From Stenotrophomonas rhizophila (GTDB lineage: Bacteria; Pseudomonadota; Gammaproteobacteria; Xanthomonadales; Xanthomonadaceae), in NCBI RefSeq assembly GCF_000661955.1, contig NZ_CP007597.1:2039605-2103604 (forward strand): a DNA stretch of 64,000 nt, in the 5' to 3' direction. Numbering within the stretch: the stretch's first letter is position 1; every line of letters begins with the position of its first letter. Both the position numbers and the translations under genes were made by a program. Positions 10,301 to 17,979 of the stretch are shown here, in pieces. The notes under the pieces are model-generated. The model was not told the DNA's origin. It did no database searches and worked only from the letters and a program-made list of their open reading frames with translations.

Positions 10301-10598
10301 GCTGGCAGCGCGCTCCGCTCGCCTCGTTGAATCTGGTATTAGGACCGGCCTCACCGATCCGAATCGCCTGTCCGAAGGCCTTGAGCATCATAATAGAGGA
10401 TTGTCTGCACCGACGTCCGGGGGGGCGAATCTACGGGTGTCTCCATCAGGAGGGGTGATGTGGCGAATATGCTATGTGACTGACGCATTACGCAGTGTAG
10501 AGGTTGTCGCGCGCTTCTGGCCTGACAAGGTTGATAATGCTGGTCTTGTCTTGCCCAATGGGAATGGTATATCGCATATGTTGACGGCAGGGAATTGA
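7344..10598 (+). CDS. VasX-like membrane-active T6SS effector
   Basis: 1084 residues, close to the 1085 of V. cholerae VasX. The N-terminus has CKRCDKAGFPILPMRFAYTP (24-43) and LLSQGFLYVLDERG, the pattern of the VasX N-terminal domain. A long helical middle part follows (KRLQIEEINQKYRRQIAVKQ near 290; QELNRRQRRAAAKSGRG). The C-terminal third is hydrophobic, with predicted membrane helices at about 735-755, 765-785, 808-835 and 845-895, then a soluble tail. The expected action is colicin-like permeabilisation of the target inner membrane. ATG 7344 follows GGAGG (7333-7337); a TTG at 7338 is less likely. GC content drops in places (8.4-8.9 kb, 9.7-10.6 kb), consistent with transfer. A G8 tract lies just before the first helix. 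The family is assigned by eye and gene order. Confidence 0.85.
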   Translation: MADGASIASGVKRSVQNPAPFGDCKRCDKAGFPILPMRFAYTPRSAASEVGSASLSNQDYSFRAGVLGMRLLSQGFLYVLDERGGGTWRAFQASIEGSLSEFPVASKPETAEPQCGRSDHAVRSATFSVPEPKSAKRIWVAYFSVWQTEHQLQMFEAALLGKAMPARLEDDPDVELKDLKARFQEFSVPDLVAGAKAGEVQHQQADAFGLSLARVKDYAPEFGGRHALYAESVTPGVDRSGLAASVAQRMAGMHEAGGVALYLHDPIGIAMEIRHLSNLKRLQIEEINQKYRRQIAVKQLIEQIGKSWKAHGAEKEREWLEEYINKIDATKLGAFEREFAADMGQRPMILNGFCDDIGEFQKSWALRHACKHDFDIADADSTIEMVCQMATIMGGGPHGEIDRQHALQEFERPVEDNLWYWAITAGQKSLLSSIVEDKQADAQGIVKSAYSVLDAWNVEKGNYLSQLQAHLAGAGDPPKAISSGAMRRTVFRACLGIEAALRNLMTFGQGLLSDINLAAFKHVRVFAMAGALWFRTAVQPLVEEVTHADFIRDNKQSAWGHSLESRLQHTVDGEGAKRSAINVADVTDELGEAGRKKIPLLRIHWGEMIEIDSLSGEQARRVGQELNRRQRRAAAKSGRGSDAGRAPGKSAKAPLSAAMEKVYEQLRRQALIEQVSTKVRQEVAADAARINRARVQTASGPLAASPALAGVPRATTGGWSSRTMAALKQGGASGTLAVWAMAFQGVAIAASCKEALDKPSGAALAKITASILGFLGAGFEATGAAMTLRSYFSKRAVTIFSLSGEAVAAAGGVIGGFAGIIMGALTMMEGRALSKEGDEDAGGLMVVAGVLLTVSGVATGLGGLSILGAIGGGPVVWTIIAVGAAILGLYVLVSAEEKRDNAVQVWLRSCIFGKMPKYLSEEEERRALEALYVVPFAVTAVWRSGRSIAGFSFGGTVDIIIDAPDVRTGKGWLEHSISLEMKDGRKLAARSARLVESGIRTGLTDPNRLSEGLEHHNRGLSAPTSGGANLRVSPSGGVMWRICYVTDALRSVEVVARFWPDKVDNAGLVLPNGNGISHMLTAGN
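9530..9537 (+). repeat. G8 homopolymer in the VasX-like gene
   Basis: Eight consecutive G residues encode the end of Q729 through G730-G731-A732, just before the first predicted membrane helix. A slip of one base would frameshift the gene and remove the whole membrane domain. Confidence 0.9.
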
Positions 10599-10602
10599 TA
10601 TT

Positions 10603-11661
10603 ATGGTCGAGGAGTGCTCGGGTTCTCGTGGGGATGTAGATGTTGTGGATTTTTCGTCCCCTGTCCAGGGCGTAGGTGGTGTCATGTATCCGCTGCTGCA
10701 TTGGCGTGTTGAAGATGTCGATGCTGATTTTGTGATGGACATTAACGATGAGGAACTCGTCGTGGCCTCTGACGTTACTCTGCTTTCAGGTGGGAAGGGC
10801 GGAGTTCTTTGGATGATGTGCGTCGTCTTGCTCATGGATTTTTTTTTCATTCATCTTCTTATTGAGATGATTAGTTTTGGTGGTTTTGGGTTTGTAGAGT
10901 TTTTCGTCGCTGCGGTCGGTCTTTCCAGTATCCCCCTGTGCATTTGGATGTATAAGTCTGTCAGGTACAGGGGTCGTATTGAGCCAATAGTATTTAATAG
11001 CGTGCATAGAACCGTTAGTCATTACGGAGAGGATCGCGTTCGGACCATCGACTGGAATCGCGTCAAGCCATTCATTCGTATCGTTCGCGCAGTCGGTGCA
11101 GCCGGTGGGGCACAGGTGCAGCTCCTCGTTCTGGCGGACGTGGATGAAGTTTCTGGTAGGGTCAAGGCGGAGATCGTTGCTGGCCGGGGAGGGGTGATCA
11201 CAGCAGGCGCTTTGAGATATGGATTCTTCAAGACATTCATGGACGGTACGCTAGAGGAACTGCCCCGATTCCGCCTGATATCGGTAAATCTGGATTGGAT
11301 GCAACGCATGGCGATCAGTCTCTGGACGGTTCCTGCTTTGCGTTGGCGCTGGTTGGGTGAGAGACGTTGGTCCCCATGGGTAGGGCTGGCAAGCTTTTGC
11401 AACACGCTTGCGGCGTTCCCCCTATTGATGGCGGAGTTGATTGCATCGCGAATCACCCTCGGACCCCGCGGCGAGTCTTCCTTGGGGCCTTGGCACAAAC
11501 GATTCGATGCGCTTGCGCCGGATTCTCTGCTTCGTGAACGTGCACGCCATCATGGGGATGTAGTCGTGGAAGCCAAGCGCTGCTTGCTAGCTTCAATTGC
11601 GATTGGCTGTGTATTCTGGTTGGCCGCACTTATTTTCTTTGCAGTGGTTTTGACGTCATGA
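10603..11661 (+). CDS. DUF6708-like membrane protein, best candidate cognate immunity protein
   Basis: 352 residues, four bases after the toxin stop codon, so very likely co-translated. It belongs to a second subtype shared with the 13192 gene: SPVQGVGGVMYPLLHWRVED (19-38), DVTLLSGGKGG, two membrane segments (about 67-90 and 95-118), PIVFNSVHRTVSHYG, RYGFFKTFMDGTLEELPRF (the subtype version of the FIRRYMDEG segment), and a C-terminal membrane helix (about 328-350). In V. cholerae the gene directly after vasX is tsiV2, a membrane immunity protein, so this position argues for the same job. GC is clearly lower than in the flanking genes and a T9 run lies at 10839-10847. It is separated from the next complete paralogue by a pseudogene. 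Confidence 0.8.
   Translation: MVEECSGSRGDVDVVDFSSPVQGVGGVMYPLLHWRVEDVDADFVMDINDEELVVASDVTLLSGGKGGVLWMMCVVLLMDFFFIHLLIEMISFGGFGFVEFFVAAVGLSSIPLCIWMYKSVRYRGRIEPIVFNSVHRTVSHYGEDRVRTIDWNRVKPFIRIVRAVGAAGGAQVQLLVLADVDEVSGRVKAEIVAGRGGVITAGALRYGFFKTFMDGTLEELPRFRLISVNLDWMQRMAISLWTVPALRWRWLGERRWSPWVGLASFCNTLAAFPLLMAELIASRITLGPRGESSLGPWHKRFDALAPDSLLRERARHHGDVVVEAKRCLLASIAIGCVFWLAALIFFAVVLTS
10839..10847 (+). repeat. T9 homopolymer in the candidate immunity gene
   Basis: Nine T residues span codons for D-F-F-F in the first membrane segment of the 10603 gene. Such a run is unusual in this GC-rich window and is prone to slippage. Confidence 0.85.
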
Positions 11662-11699
11662 CGCCGCCCGGCTCCCAATGTGGTCGGCCCCTTGGAGAT

Positions 11700-12131
11700 T
11701 CAGCGCGCCTTCGCGACGCAGCGGAAGCCGTTGCCAAGGTTGGGGTTGGGATTCTCTTCGACCACCTCCCCATCAGCAAAGGTGACCGGGCCAGGCTCGG
11801 GCACCTGATGGCTGCGGGTGAACGTCATCGACGTGACCGAAAGTTGATCGGCGTCCCGGTCGGTGCTGCTGCGCTGGACGCGCTCGGTACCCGATGCTGG
11901 TCCGGTCGGGTTGCGGATTTGTTTAACATCGTACTCGGTTGCGTACCAGTCGCTCACCCATTCCCTGCCATGGTCGATCATGTCGTATAGCCCCAGTGCG
12001 TTGGGCGGAAAGGCGCCCAGAGAGCTAACATCCGTGCGCTGACGATGCTTACTGGCAAATGCGTCGTACTGCGCAATGCTGGATACGTTGCGGCCGTTGT
12101 CCAGCTCGCCATTGTCGGTTTGCCAAGGCAC
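11700..12131 (-). pseudogene. C-terminal remnant of a formylglycine-generating-enzyme-like (SUMF1/FGE-fold) protein
   Basis: 143 codons on the minus strand. The translation carries the C-terminal signatures of the family: GLYDMIDHGREWVSDWY, NPTGPASGTERVQRSS, SMTFTRSH and GNGFRCVA. The similarity starts abruptly at PWQTDNGELDNGRNV, which lies in the middle of full-length members; upstream in the same frame there is a stop codon at 12141-12143, and the ribosome binding site of the DUF6708-like gene at 12163 begins at once. The N-terminal half is therefore missing, and a GTG at 12131 is only a chance start. FGE-fold proteins of this subtype occur in T6SS accessory loci, so this is probably a leftover of an earlier arrangement cut by arrival of the DUF6708-like genes. 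Confidence 0.7.
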
Positions 12132-12162
12132 TGACGCCTTTTAGGACATCTAGGAACGCAAG

Positions 12163-13134
12163 ATGATTACCGGGTGGCTCAAGCCGTTTCCCACGCAACG
12201 ACCTTTGACGAAAGAGGAGGCGCAGGCGCGGCTCAATCCTGACGCGCATCAGGGGCATGTGCGGCCAGACGCGAGGCTCAGCCTGATCGGCCTGGATGAG
12301 TATTCGGCGGAGTTCGTGGATAGAAGCTTCCGCATGCGCGGCTCCTCGATCACACTGTTTGCATTGGTCTGTTTTCTGGTGATTGTCGCCACGTTGCTCT
12401 ACGTGGTCCTGGGGCTGGCATGGCCGAGCTACGCGCAGGAAAAGTTCGGCGCAGGAGAGCTGCTGCTCGCCATCCTGCCGGTGGTCCTGGTTGCCAGCGC
12501 TGCCAGTACGATGATCGGGCGGCGAACGCTTCGCCGCGAGCTCTTCACCTATACGCACTATCCGGTTCGGTTCGACCGTGAGCGCGGTTTTGTCCATGTG
12601 TTTCGGCATAACGGGCCGGACGGCGTGTTGAGTGTTCCCTGGAAGGACGTCCATTGGTTCGTTGGCCATGGTGAGCGTCAGGAGTATCTTCTTGATGTCC
12701 GTGGTGCGCTGCTCGACCGCGGCCTGATTCAGGACATGTTCTCGGTAGGTCACTATTTTGATGACGGCGCGCAGGAAAGCGTCCAGGCATTGTGGGAGTT
12801 CATTCGCACATACATGGCCGGTGGCCCCGCTGCGTTGGCGGCTGCCGGTGTGCCGCCGCTGATCGATCTCTCCGTTCGACCCACTTGGCGCAACGCATGG
12901 CGGTGGGAGATGCTCCGACTGGGCGAGCGTTTCGCGCGTATGCGCTACCTGCTTTTCATGATTTACTACCCGATCATGCTGGTCATGACGTCGTGGCGTT
13001 GGATGGTGTTGAGTTCCTGCAAGGCGCCCGCCTGGCCGTCATCGGTGCTGATGAGTAACGCTCCGGTGCATCCCTGGCCGCAACCGCGTTGGGTTGGAGA
13101 GATATCGGATCACGTATCGCGGCCGTCGTTGTAG
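12163..13134 (+). CDS. DUF6708-like membrane protein, putative T6SS immunity protein
   Basis: 323 residues, first subtype (like 1172 and 2345). AGGAA eight to twelve bases upstream supports the start. Segments: QRPLTKEEAQARLN (12-25), YSAEFVDRSFRMRGSS (about 46-61), membrane segments at about 62-85 and 96-115, YTHYPVRFDRERGFVHVF, VLSVPWKDVHWFVGHGERQE, WEFIRTYMAGGPAAL. It ends in SCKAPAWPSSV, a motif common to all members of this subtype (KxPxWP). It starts directly after the broken FGE-like remnant. Specific target unknown; an immunity role is inferred from the cluster. Confidence 0.8.
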   Translation: MITGWLKPFPTQRPLTKEEAQARLNPDAHQGHVRPDARLSLIGLDEYSAEFVDRSFRMRGSSITLFALVCFLVIVATLLYVVLGLAWPSYAQEKFGAGELLLAILPVVLVASAASTMIGRRTLRRELFTYTHYPVRFDRERGFVHVFRHNGPDGVLSVPWKDVHWFVGHGERQEYLLDVRGALLDRGLIQDMFSVGHYFDDGAQESVQALWEFIRTYMAGGPAALAAAGVPPLIDLSVRPTWRNAWRWEMLRLGERFARMRYLLFMIYYPIMLVMTSWRWMVLSSCKAPAWPSSVLMSNAPVHPWPQPRWVGEISDHVSRPSL

Positions 13135-13191
13135 CGGCTGGTCTGCACCGTGACCGAGTACAATGAATCACCCCGGGGAGTTGAAAACGCA

Positions 13192-14253
13192 ATGCGGGTA
13201 AACGATGTAGCGACCCCGGCCGGCTCTGACATCATGGACATGGCCTCTCCAGTGCAGGGGCCGGGTGGGGTGATGTACCCCCTTACCCATCACCGCGCAG
13301 AAGATGTGGATATCGAATTCGTGCTTGATGTCGACGAATCCGAGCTTGTGGTGGCGCCTGACGTGACCCTCCTGTCCGGTGCCAAGGGCGGGCTGCTGTG
13401 GCTGGTCGGGATGATCATGCTGGTGGATATCGTGATCCTGGCCGGCCTTCCTGGCATGCTCGCCGACTGGAAGGACATGGTGGCCTCCACCATTGTTACC
13501 CTGCTGTTTCTGGTGCTGAGCGCAGCCTTCTGCGTGGGCATGGTCCGTTCGGTCAGGCGGGGGAACCGGGTGGAGCCCGTGCTGTTCAACCGGGTAGCCT
13601 GCACGGTTACACATTTCGGTAGCCAAGGTGTTCGCACCTACCCTTGGGAGCGGCTTCGGCCCTTTGTCCGGATCGTCCGCGTAGTGAATACGGTGGGCGG
13701 CGGCCAGGCCTACCAGCTCGTGTTGGCCGATGTGGATCCGATCACTGGCCGGGTTGACGCCGAGTTCGTCGCGGGTAAAGGGGACCTGATCGGCGCCGGG
13801 GTGCTCCGCTATGGATTCTTCAAGACGTATATGGACCAGCCCCTTGAGCGCTTGCCGAGCTTCGGCCTCGTATCGGCCAGCCCCGATTGGATGCAGCGCC
13901 TTGCACTGAGCATCTGGACCTTTCCAGGTCTCGCACAGCGATGGCTTGGCGAGCGACCGTGGTCGTCGCTGGTTGGCCTCGGCAGTGTGCTTAACACTGC
14001 CTTGGCAATGCCGCTGCAGATGCCGGAACTGCTTGCGGCCCGGATTTCACTGGGGCCGTACGGCGAGGGCGCTTTGGCGCCGTGGTTGAAGCGCTTCAAC
14101 GCGCTGCCAGCCGGCACCACGCTACGGCGCTTGGCGCGTAGCCATGCGGCTGTCGTTGCGCCGGCGCGCAGATGCATCCCGGTTGCGTTGGCCATCGGGA
14201 CGGTGTTCTGGGTGGGCGTGTTGTGGTTGCTGGCGGATGCCGCGCTTGGCTGA
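13192..14253 (+). CDS. DUF6708-like membrane protein (second subtype)
   Basis: 353 residues. ATG 13192 gives the same distance (18 residues) to the conserved SPVQGPGGVMYPL as in the 10603 paralogue, so it is preferred over the GTG at 13150; GGGGAG lies 11 bases upstream. Shared features with 10603: DVTLLSGAKGGLLW, two membrane segments (about 65-85 and 95-115), PVLFNRVACTVTHFG, QLVLADVDPITGRVDAEFVAG, LRYGFFKTYMDQPLERLPSF, ISLGPYGEGALAPWLKRFNAL and a C-terminal membrane helix. Unlike 10603, it has the high GC typical of the genome, so the two copies had different histories. Possible immunity protein to a VasX-like variant. Confidence 0.78.
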   Translation: MRVNDVATPAGSDIMDMASPVQGPGGVMYPLTHHRAEDVDIEFVLDVDESELVVAPDVTLLSGAKGGLLWLVGMIMLVDIVILAGLPGMLADWKDMVASTIVTLLFLVLSAAFCVGMVRSVRRGNRVEPVLFNRVACTVTHFGSQGVRTYPWERLRPFVRIVRVVNTVGGGQAYQLVLADVDPITGRVDAEFVAGKGDLIGAGVLRYGFFKTYMDQPLERLPSFGLVSASPDWMQRLALSIWTFPGLAQRWLGERPWSSLVGLGSVLNTALAMPLQMPELLAARISLGPYGEGALAPWLKRFNALPAGTTLRRLARSHAAVVAPARRCIPVALAIGTVFWVGVLWLLADAALG

Positions 14254-14303
14254 ATGCTTGCCGGAAAGCGGGGATAATGAACTGATATCGCACAATGGAA
14301 TGA

Positions 14304-15344
14304 GTGATCTTGGAATCGGACGAGCAAGCCGGAGCATTTCCGGATGATTTGAACCCGCCAAACGGACAGGCCGTGGGCCTGCTGCCCGCGGCTAGCGGGC
14401 AGAGCAGTCATCACGCTAATACGGGGGGCGGGGTAGTGCGTGTTTACCCGGACGGCCTGGCGTTCGTGGATCAGCTGGGCGCCATGCGGGGCTACCTGAG
14501 CTCTTTCGGCCTATTGGCCCTTCCGCTGGCGATCGCGATGCTCATCATGGGGATCAGCAACGGCTGGTGGCTGCCCTTGATCATGGTCGTGATCTTGCTA
14601 TGGCTGGCGTTGCTGTTCATCCAGGTGGACTGGGTGGGGTTCCGCTACGAGCCGGTGCTGCTCAACCGTGCCTTGGGAAAGGTGCATGTGTTCAAGGCCA
14701 TGGGTCTGCCATGGTGGCAGTGGGGATGGAAGTTGTGGGGTAATAGCCGATACGAGATAGACACGTACGACTGGTCATGCGTCCGCGCGGAGGTCGTGGA
14801 GTTCACCATTTTCACCGGTCAGATTTCACGACGGGAGTCTGGCCTGGTGTTTGCGATTACCGACGTACCGGGTGGGCGTGACGTGGTGCAGCGCTTTGGG
14901 GTGGGTCCCAGCTTCGGCTACGGCGATCTTGAATTCCCGGTTCAGCGCTGGGAGCATATTCGACGCTTCATGCGTTATGAGGGGGCTGCCTGGACGCTGA
15001 TGGACAGCCTTTACGAGGACTGGGGCGTCGCGTTCTGGCCCTCGTTCTGGTTGCTTCAACCCCTGTTCGACGATCGCGCAGTCGCGTGGCGGCGAAAAGG
15101 GATCCTGGCCTGGATGGCTGGCGTAGGCATGTTGTTCTTCCTGCCGTTCACCGCCTACATGGGGCTGGTACGCTATCTCAGCTACCGCCTGAAACGGGAG
15201 CCCGCGTGGAGCAGGGACATTCTTGCCAGTCTCGGTGGCCCTGCGCTGACCCATGAACAGTTGAGCGCTTTGGCCCTGACAGATGCGAAGGTGAAGCCGA
15301 GCAAGGGATCCAAGCATCGGCGGCGCCGCCAAAAAAGCCATTGA
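14304..15344 (+). CDS. DUF6708-like membrane protein (third subtype)
   Basis: 346 residues with a GTG start; the ribosome binding site is poor (GGAA three bases upstream), so the start is uncertain. Two membrane segments at about 64-84 and 88-108, then FRYEPVLLNRALGKVHVFKA, RWEHIRRFMRYEG in place of WEFIRRYMDEG, a hydrophobic stretch at about 255-285, and REPAWSRDIL in place of KAPAWPSSV. The tail is strongly basic (KGSKHRRRRQKSH), absent from the other subtypes and suggesting contact with membrane phosphate groups or nucleic acid. It is 17 bases upstream of the next paralogue, so they are probably co-transcribed. Confidence 0.75.
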   Translation: MILESDEQAGAFPDDLNPPNGQAVGLLPAASGQSSHHANTGGGVVRVYPDGLAFVDQLGAMRGYLSSFGLLALPLAIAMLIMGISNGWWLPLIMVVILLWLALLFIQVDWVGFRYEPVLLNRALGKVHVFKAMGLPWWQWGWKLWGNSRYEIDTYDWSCVRAEVVEFTIFTGQISRRESGLVFAITDVPGGRDVVQRFGVGPSFGYGDLEFPVQRWEHIRRFMRYEGAAWTLMDSLYEDWGVAFWPSFWLLQPLFDDRAVAWRRKGILAWMAGVGMLFFLPFTAYMGLVRYLSYRLKREPAWSRDILASLGGPALTHEQLSALALTDAKVKPSKGSKHRRRRQKSH

Positions 15345-15361
15345 GTGCTGGAGCGTGAGCG

Positions 15362-16321
15362 ATGTACACCGGCTGGTTGAGGAAGTTCAAGGTAGACAGG
15401 CTGCTCGCGCCGCAAGAGCGCTATGAGGCACTGCCGCGGAATCGCAGTGGGCGTAGCAACGAACACCACTGTGTGATCCGCCTGAATTCCACCTACATGG
15501 ACGTCGTTGATCGTCGATACCGCCTGCGCGGCATGGTGGCAACAACGGTGGGGACACTGGTGTGCACCATGATGGCGTTGTTCGGCATATGGCTGCTGGC
15601 GACGTGGGTTCCGAACGCTCGACCGGACGGGCGGATCGACGGGTGGCTGGTCGCGATCATACTGACGCTGTTCATTGGCCAGTTTCCCGTCATGTGGCGT
15701 TACACGTTTGGGCGTGATTTCTTCACCTATAAGCACTATCCGATTCGTTTCAATCGGCGCACCCGGATGGTGCACGCCTACACCGACGCCGGCCCATCCG
15801 GTGTCATCAGCGTTCCGTGGGAGCAGGCGTACTTCCATCTGGGACACGGTGAGGGCGAGACGTTCCTGCGGGATATTCGCTGCCACGTCATGGACGGGGA
15901 GATGGTCCGGAAAACGTTCGCCGTCGGCCACTATTTCGACGATCCCGCCACGATCCGCGAGATATGGGAGTTCATCCGGCGCTACATGGATGAAGGCCTG
16001 GAGCACGTGGTTGACGTGCCTGCGTCGGCGCAGTTGCACCTGTCCGTGGCGGATACCTGGAAGAACTGCTACCTCACGGTGATCATCAGCCTGGGTGAGG
16101 GGTTGCTTCCCTATCGCGCGGTGCTGATGCCGTTGTTGGTGCCGTTGGCAGCTTGCCGCTGGTTGGTTTTGAAGAGCAGCAAAGCGCCGCAATGGCCGGC
16201 GTACGTGGTGGCAGAATCCAGCGTCGACGTGGCAGATCCGCACCAGTTGCCAGAGCCGGCGTATGTCGGACAGTTCTATGAGTTCACGGCATCTGGTGGC
16301 TGTGCACGCCGAGAGAGGTAA
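15362..16321 (+). CDS. DUF6708-like membrane protein, close paralogue of the 2345 gene
   Basis: 319 residues, beginning MYTGWLRKFKVDR. From about residue 116 it is nearly identical to the 2345 protein (YPIRFNRRTRMVHAYTDAG, VPWEQAYFHLGHG, WEFIRRYMDEG, LSVADTWKNCYLTVIISLGE), while residues 14-32 and 60-112, including both membrane segments and the loop between them, differ. The two genes are 12 kb apart on either side of the toxin operon, so this is a duplication or shared recombination with localised divergence. The variable region is where contact with a membrane toxin would be expected. Confidence 0.8.
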   Translation: MYTGWLRKFKVDRLLAPQERYEALPRNRSGRSNEHHCVIRLNSTYMDVVDRRYRLRGMVATTVGTLVCTMMALFGIWLLATWVPNARPDGRIDGWLVAIILTLFIGQFPVMWRYTFGRDFFTYKHYPIRFNRRTRMVHAYTDAGPSGVISVPWEQAYFHLGHGEGETFLRDIRCHVMDGEMVRKTFAVGHYFDDPATIREIWEFIRRYMDEGLEHVVDVPASAQLHLSVADTWKNCYLTVIISLGEGLLPYRAVLMPLLVPLAACRWLVLKSSKAPQWPAYVVAESSVDVADPHQLPEPAYVGQFYEFTASGGCARRER

Positions 16322-16329
16322 GGGGCGAT

Positions 16330-17406
16330 ATGAAGAAGGCAGTGCGTGATCTCGTCCTTGGGATGAAAGATTTACCTGAGAAGGGAGGGTATTGGGGGCT
16401 TCTACTCAGTAAGAAGGGGGTGCCCGCAGATCTGGAGCCAGCTTCGGCGAGCGCGATTCAGTCTGTGAATGATAGATACATTTTGTTTGCTCCAAGTCTT
16501 CAGGCGTCGAACAGGGGTTTCGGGTTCGTCTTTGGATCTGTCATTGGGCTTGCTTTTCTTAGCATGTTTGTTTCTGTGCTGACAATATATGGGCTATACA
16601 ATGATGCTGGTTTTGTCGTTGATAGGCTGATTGTTTTGCTCATACTCGCCATTCTAGGGGCTGGCTTCTTTGGCTGGGCGTATGTGTCGCTTCGCACTAA
16701 GGTGTCACCGCCTGTTGTGCTTAGTAAGAGGCTGCGCCGTTTTTACTACTGGATGAACAGCAAGGATGGCTGGATTTCCCTGCCCTATGACGATGTCCAA
16801 CCCGTCAATATGGTGGCCAGGATGTACAGCACGGCAGGTGGATCGACGGCATACGTGTTGGCGATGGTCGACCTCGTGCCGGGTAGCCGCCGTATCCGCT
16901 GGTACCTGCCTCTCGCGGTCCCGCACCGGAGCATCGAGACGCCGGAACGCATCTGGGCGTTCATTCGCTGCTATATGGACGGTGCGCCGGAGTACCTTCC
17001 GCCCGTGGAGGCGCAACCTGCGATCGACGATCCCAGGGCTGATCTGGCGCGCATGGACCGCTTTCTCTTTGGCAGTTTGGTTGATGAGAACCATCGTGTG
17101 GTCCCCGGAGTATTCTCGAAGCTCTATGTTGGCTTTGTCGGGGGCACCATGTACTGGTTCGAGCGCGCCGGTTTATGGATATCCCGGACGGCGCCTCGGC
17201 CTCAGTGGCCCGAAGAGATTGCGGAAGAAATGGCGCTGCCGGTTGATTCCAGCGCCTACAAGGTTCGTGCACCAACACCCGCACAACGCCTGGCCAACGA
17301 GAACGCGCTGCCGCACATGCGACGGCGTTGGATGGTGCTCGGTGGCATCTCCACGATATTTGTCCTAACGATGTTTGCAGTTTTAGGTATCCCGCCGTGG
17401 TTCTAG
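16330..17406 (+). CDS. DUF6708-like membrane protein (fourth subtype)
   Basis: 358 residues; AGGGG upstream and eight bases after the previous gene. Two membrane segments (about 60-84 and 95-118), then PVVLSKRLRRFYYWM, SLPYDDVQPV, RIWAFIRCYMDGAPEYLPPV, and RPQWPEEI in place of KAPAWP, and a C-terminal membrane helix (about 335-355). The 16.3-16.8 kb part is lower in GC than its neighbours, indicating separate origin. The conserved order of elements supports membership of the same superfamily although overall identity looks low. Function inferred only from the array. Confidence 0.72.
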   Translation: MKKAVRDLVLGMKDLPEKGGYWGLLLSKKGVPADLEPASASAIQSVNDRYILFAPSLQASNRGFGFVFGSVIGLAFLSMFVSVLTIYGLYNDAGFVVDRLIVLLILAILGAGFFGWAYVSLRTKVSPPVVLSKRLRRFYYWMNSKDGWISLPYDDVQPVNMVARMYSTAGGSTAYVLAMVDLVPGSRRIRWYLPLAVPHRSIETPERIWAFIRCYMDGAPEYLPPVEAQPAIDDPRADLARMDRFLFGSLVDENHRVVPGVFSKLYVGFVGGTMYWFERAGLWISRTAPRPQWPEEIAEEMALPVDSSAYKVRAPTPAQRLANENALPHMRRRWMVLGGISTIFVLTMFAVLGIPPWF

Positions 17407-17670
17407 GGTTCTGACGATGTCTGCTCGAGGGCAGCATGGCTCGCGCGAGCGCGTAGACTGGGCTTTACGCAGCCAGCCCCGATGGCGCCCGGTTGATGCC
17501 GGTCTTGACGGGCAACGCGCAATCCAGTGTGAGGATAGCGGGCACTCACGAAAGTTCCGGGGTAATTGTGGGTGGCGGTCGCTGACTCTCCTCCCGAGTG
17601 TGCGGCCAGAGAACCGCTGTGCATAGCGCTGCGCAGAGAGAGGGGCGGCAAGGGGACTTGAGGGATTGAA
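17407..17670. other. Spacer without recognisable gene
   Basis: 264 bp between a complete DUF6708-like gene and the truncated copy. No frame here shows similarity, and no clear terminator or promoter was found. Confidence 0.4.
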
Positions 17671-17907
17671 ATGGATTACGCGGGTATCGATGCACGAAAT
17701 CTCAGGTTCCCGGTCAATCGCCCCTTGACCGATGCAGAGAGGATGGCGCAGTTGGATCCGACCCGATCTACGGGTGTCGCACCTCGGATCGGGTTGTCCA
17801 TTGTCAAACTCAACTCGACCTGCATTGAGCTCGTGGACCGTTGGTATCCGGTCAAGGGATTCAATGTCTGGCTGTCTGTCATGGAGGCGCTCGCACTGCG
17901 CGGGTAA
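17671..17907 (+). pseudogene. Truncated N-terminal DUF6708-like remnant
   Basis: 78 codons with a good AGGGA site upstream. FPVNRPLTDAERMAQLD and VKLNSTCIELVDRWYPVKGF match the N-terminal 60 residues of the first subtype (compare 1172: RVNRPLSDAER and NPTFIEYVDRHFHYRGW). Similarity stops near residue 66, where the first membrane helix should begin, and the frame closes soon after. It is a broken copy left by deletion or recombination; a small soluble product is possible but unlikely to be functional. Confidence 0.65.
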
Positions 17908-17979
17908 TGCCTTCGTACGGCAACGTCGTCAGCCGCCAGGCCTCGGGCTGGCGGCTCCAGCGTCGCCGTCTCCAGGGAA

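Noticed and set aside
11658..11990. Plus-strand frame overlapping the end of the 10603 gene
   Set aside because: It is antisense to the FGE-like remnant, which carries the recognisable motifs.
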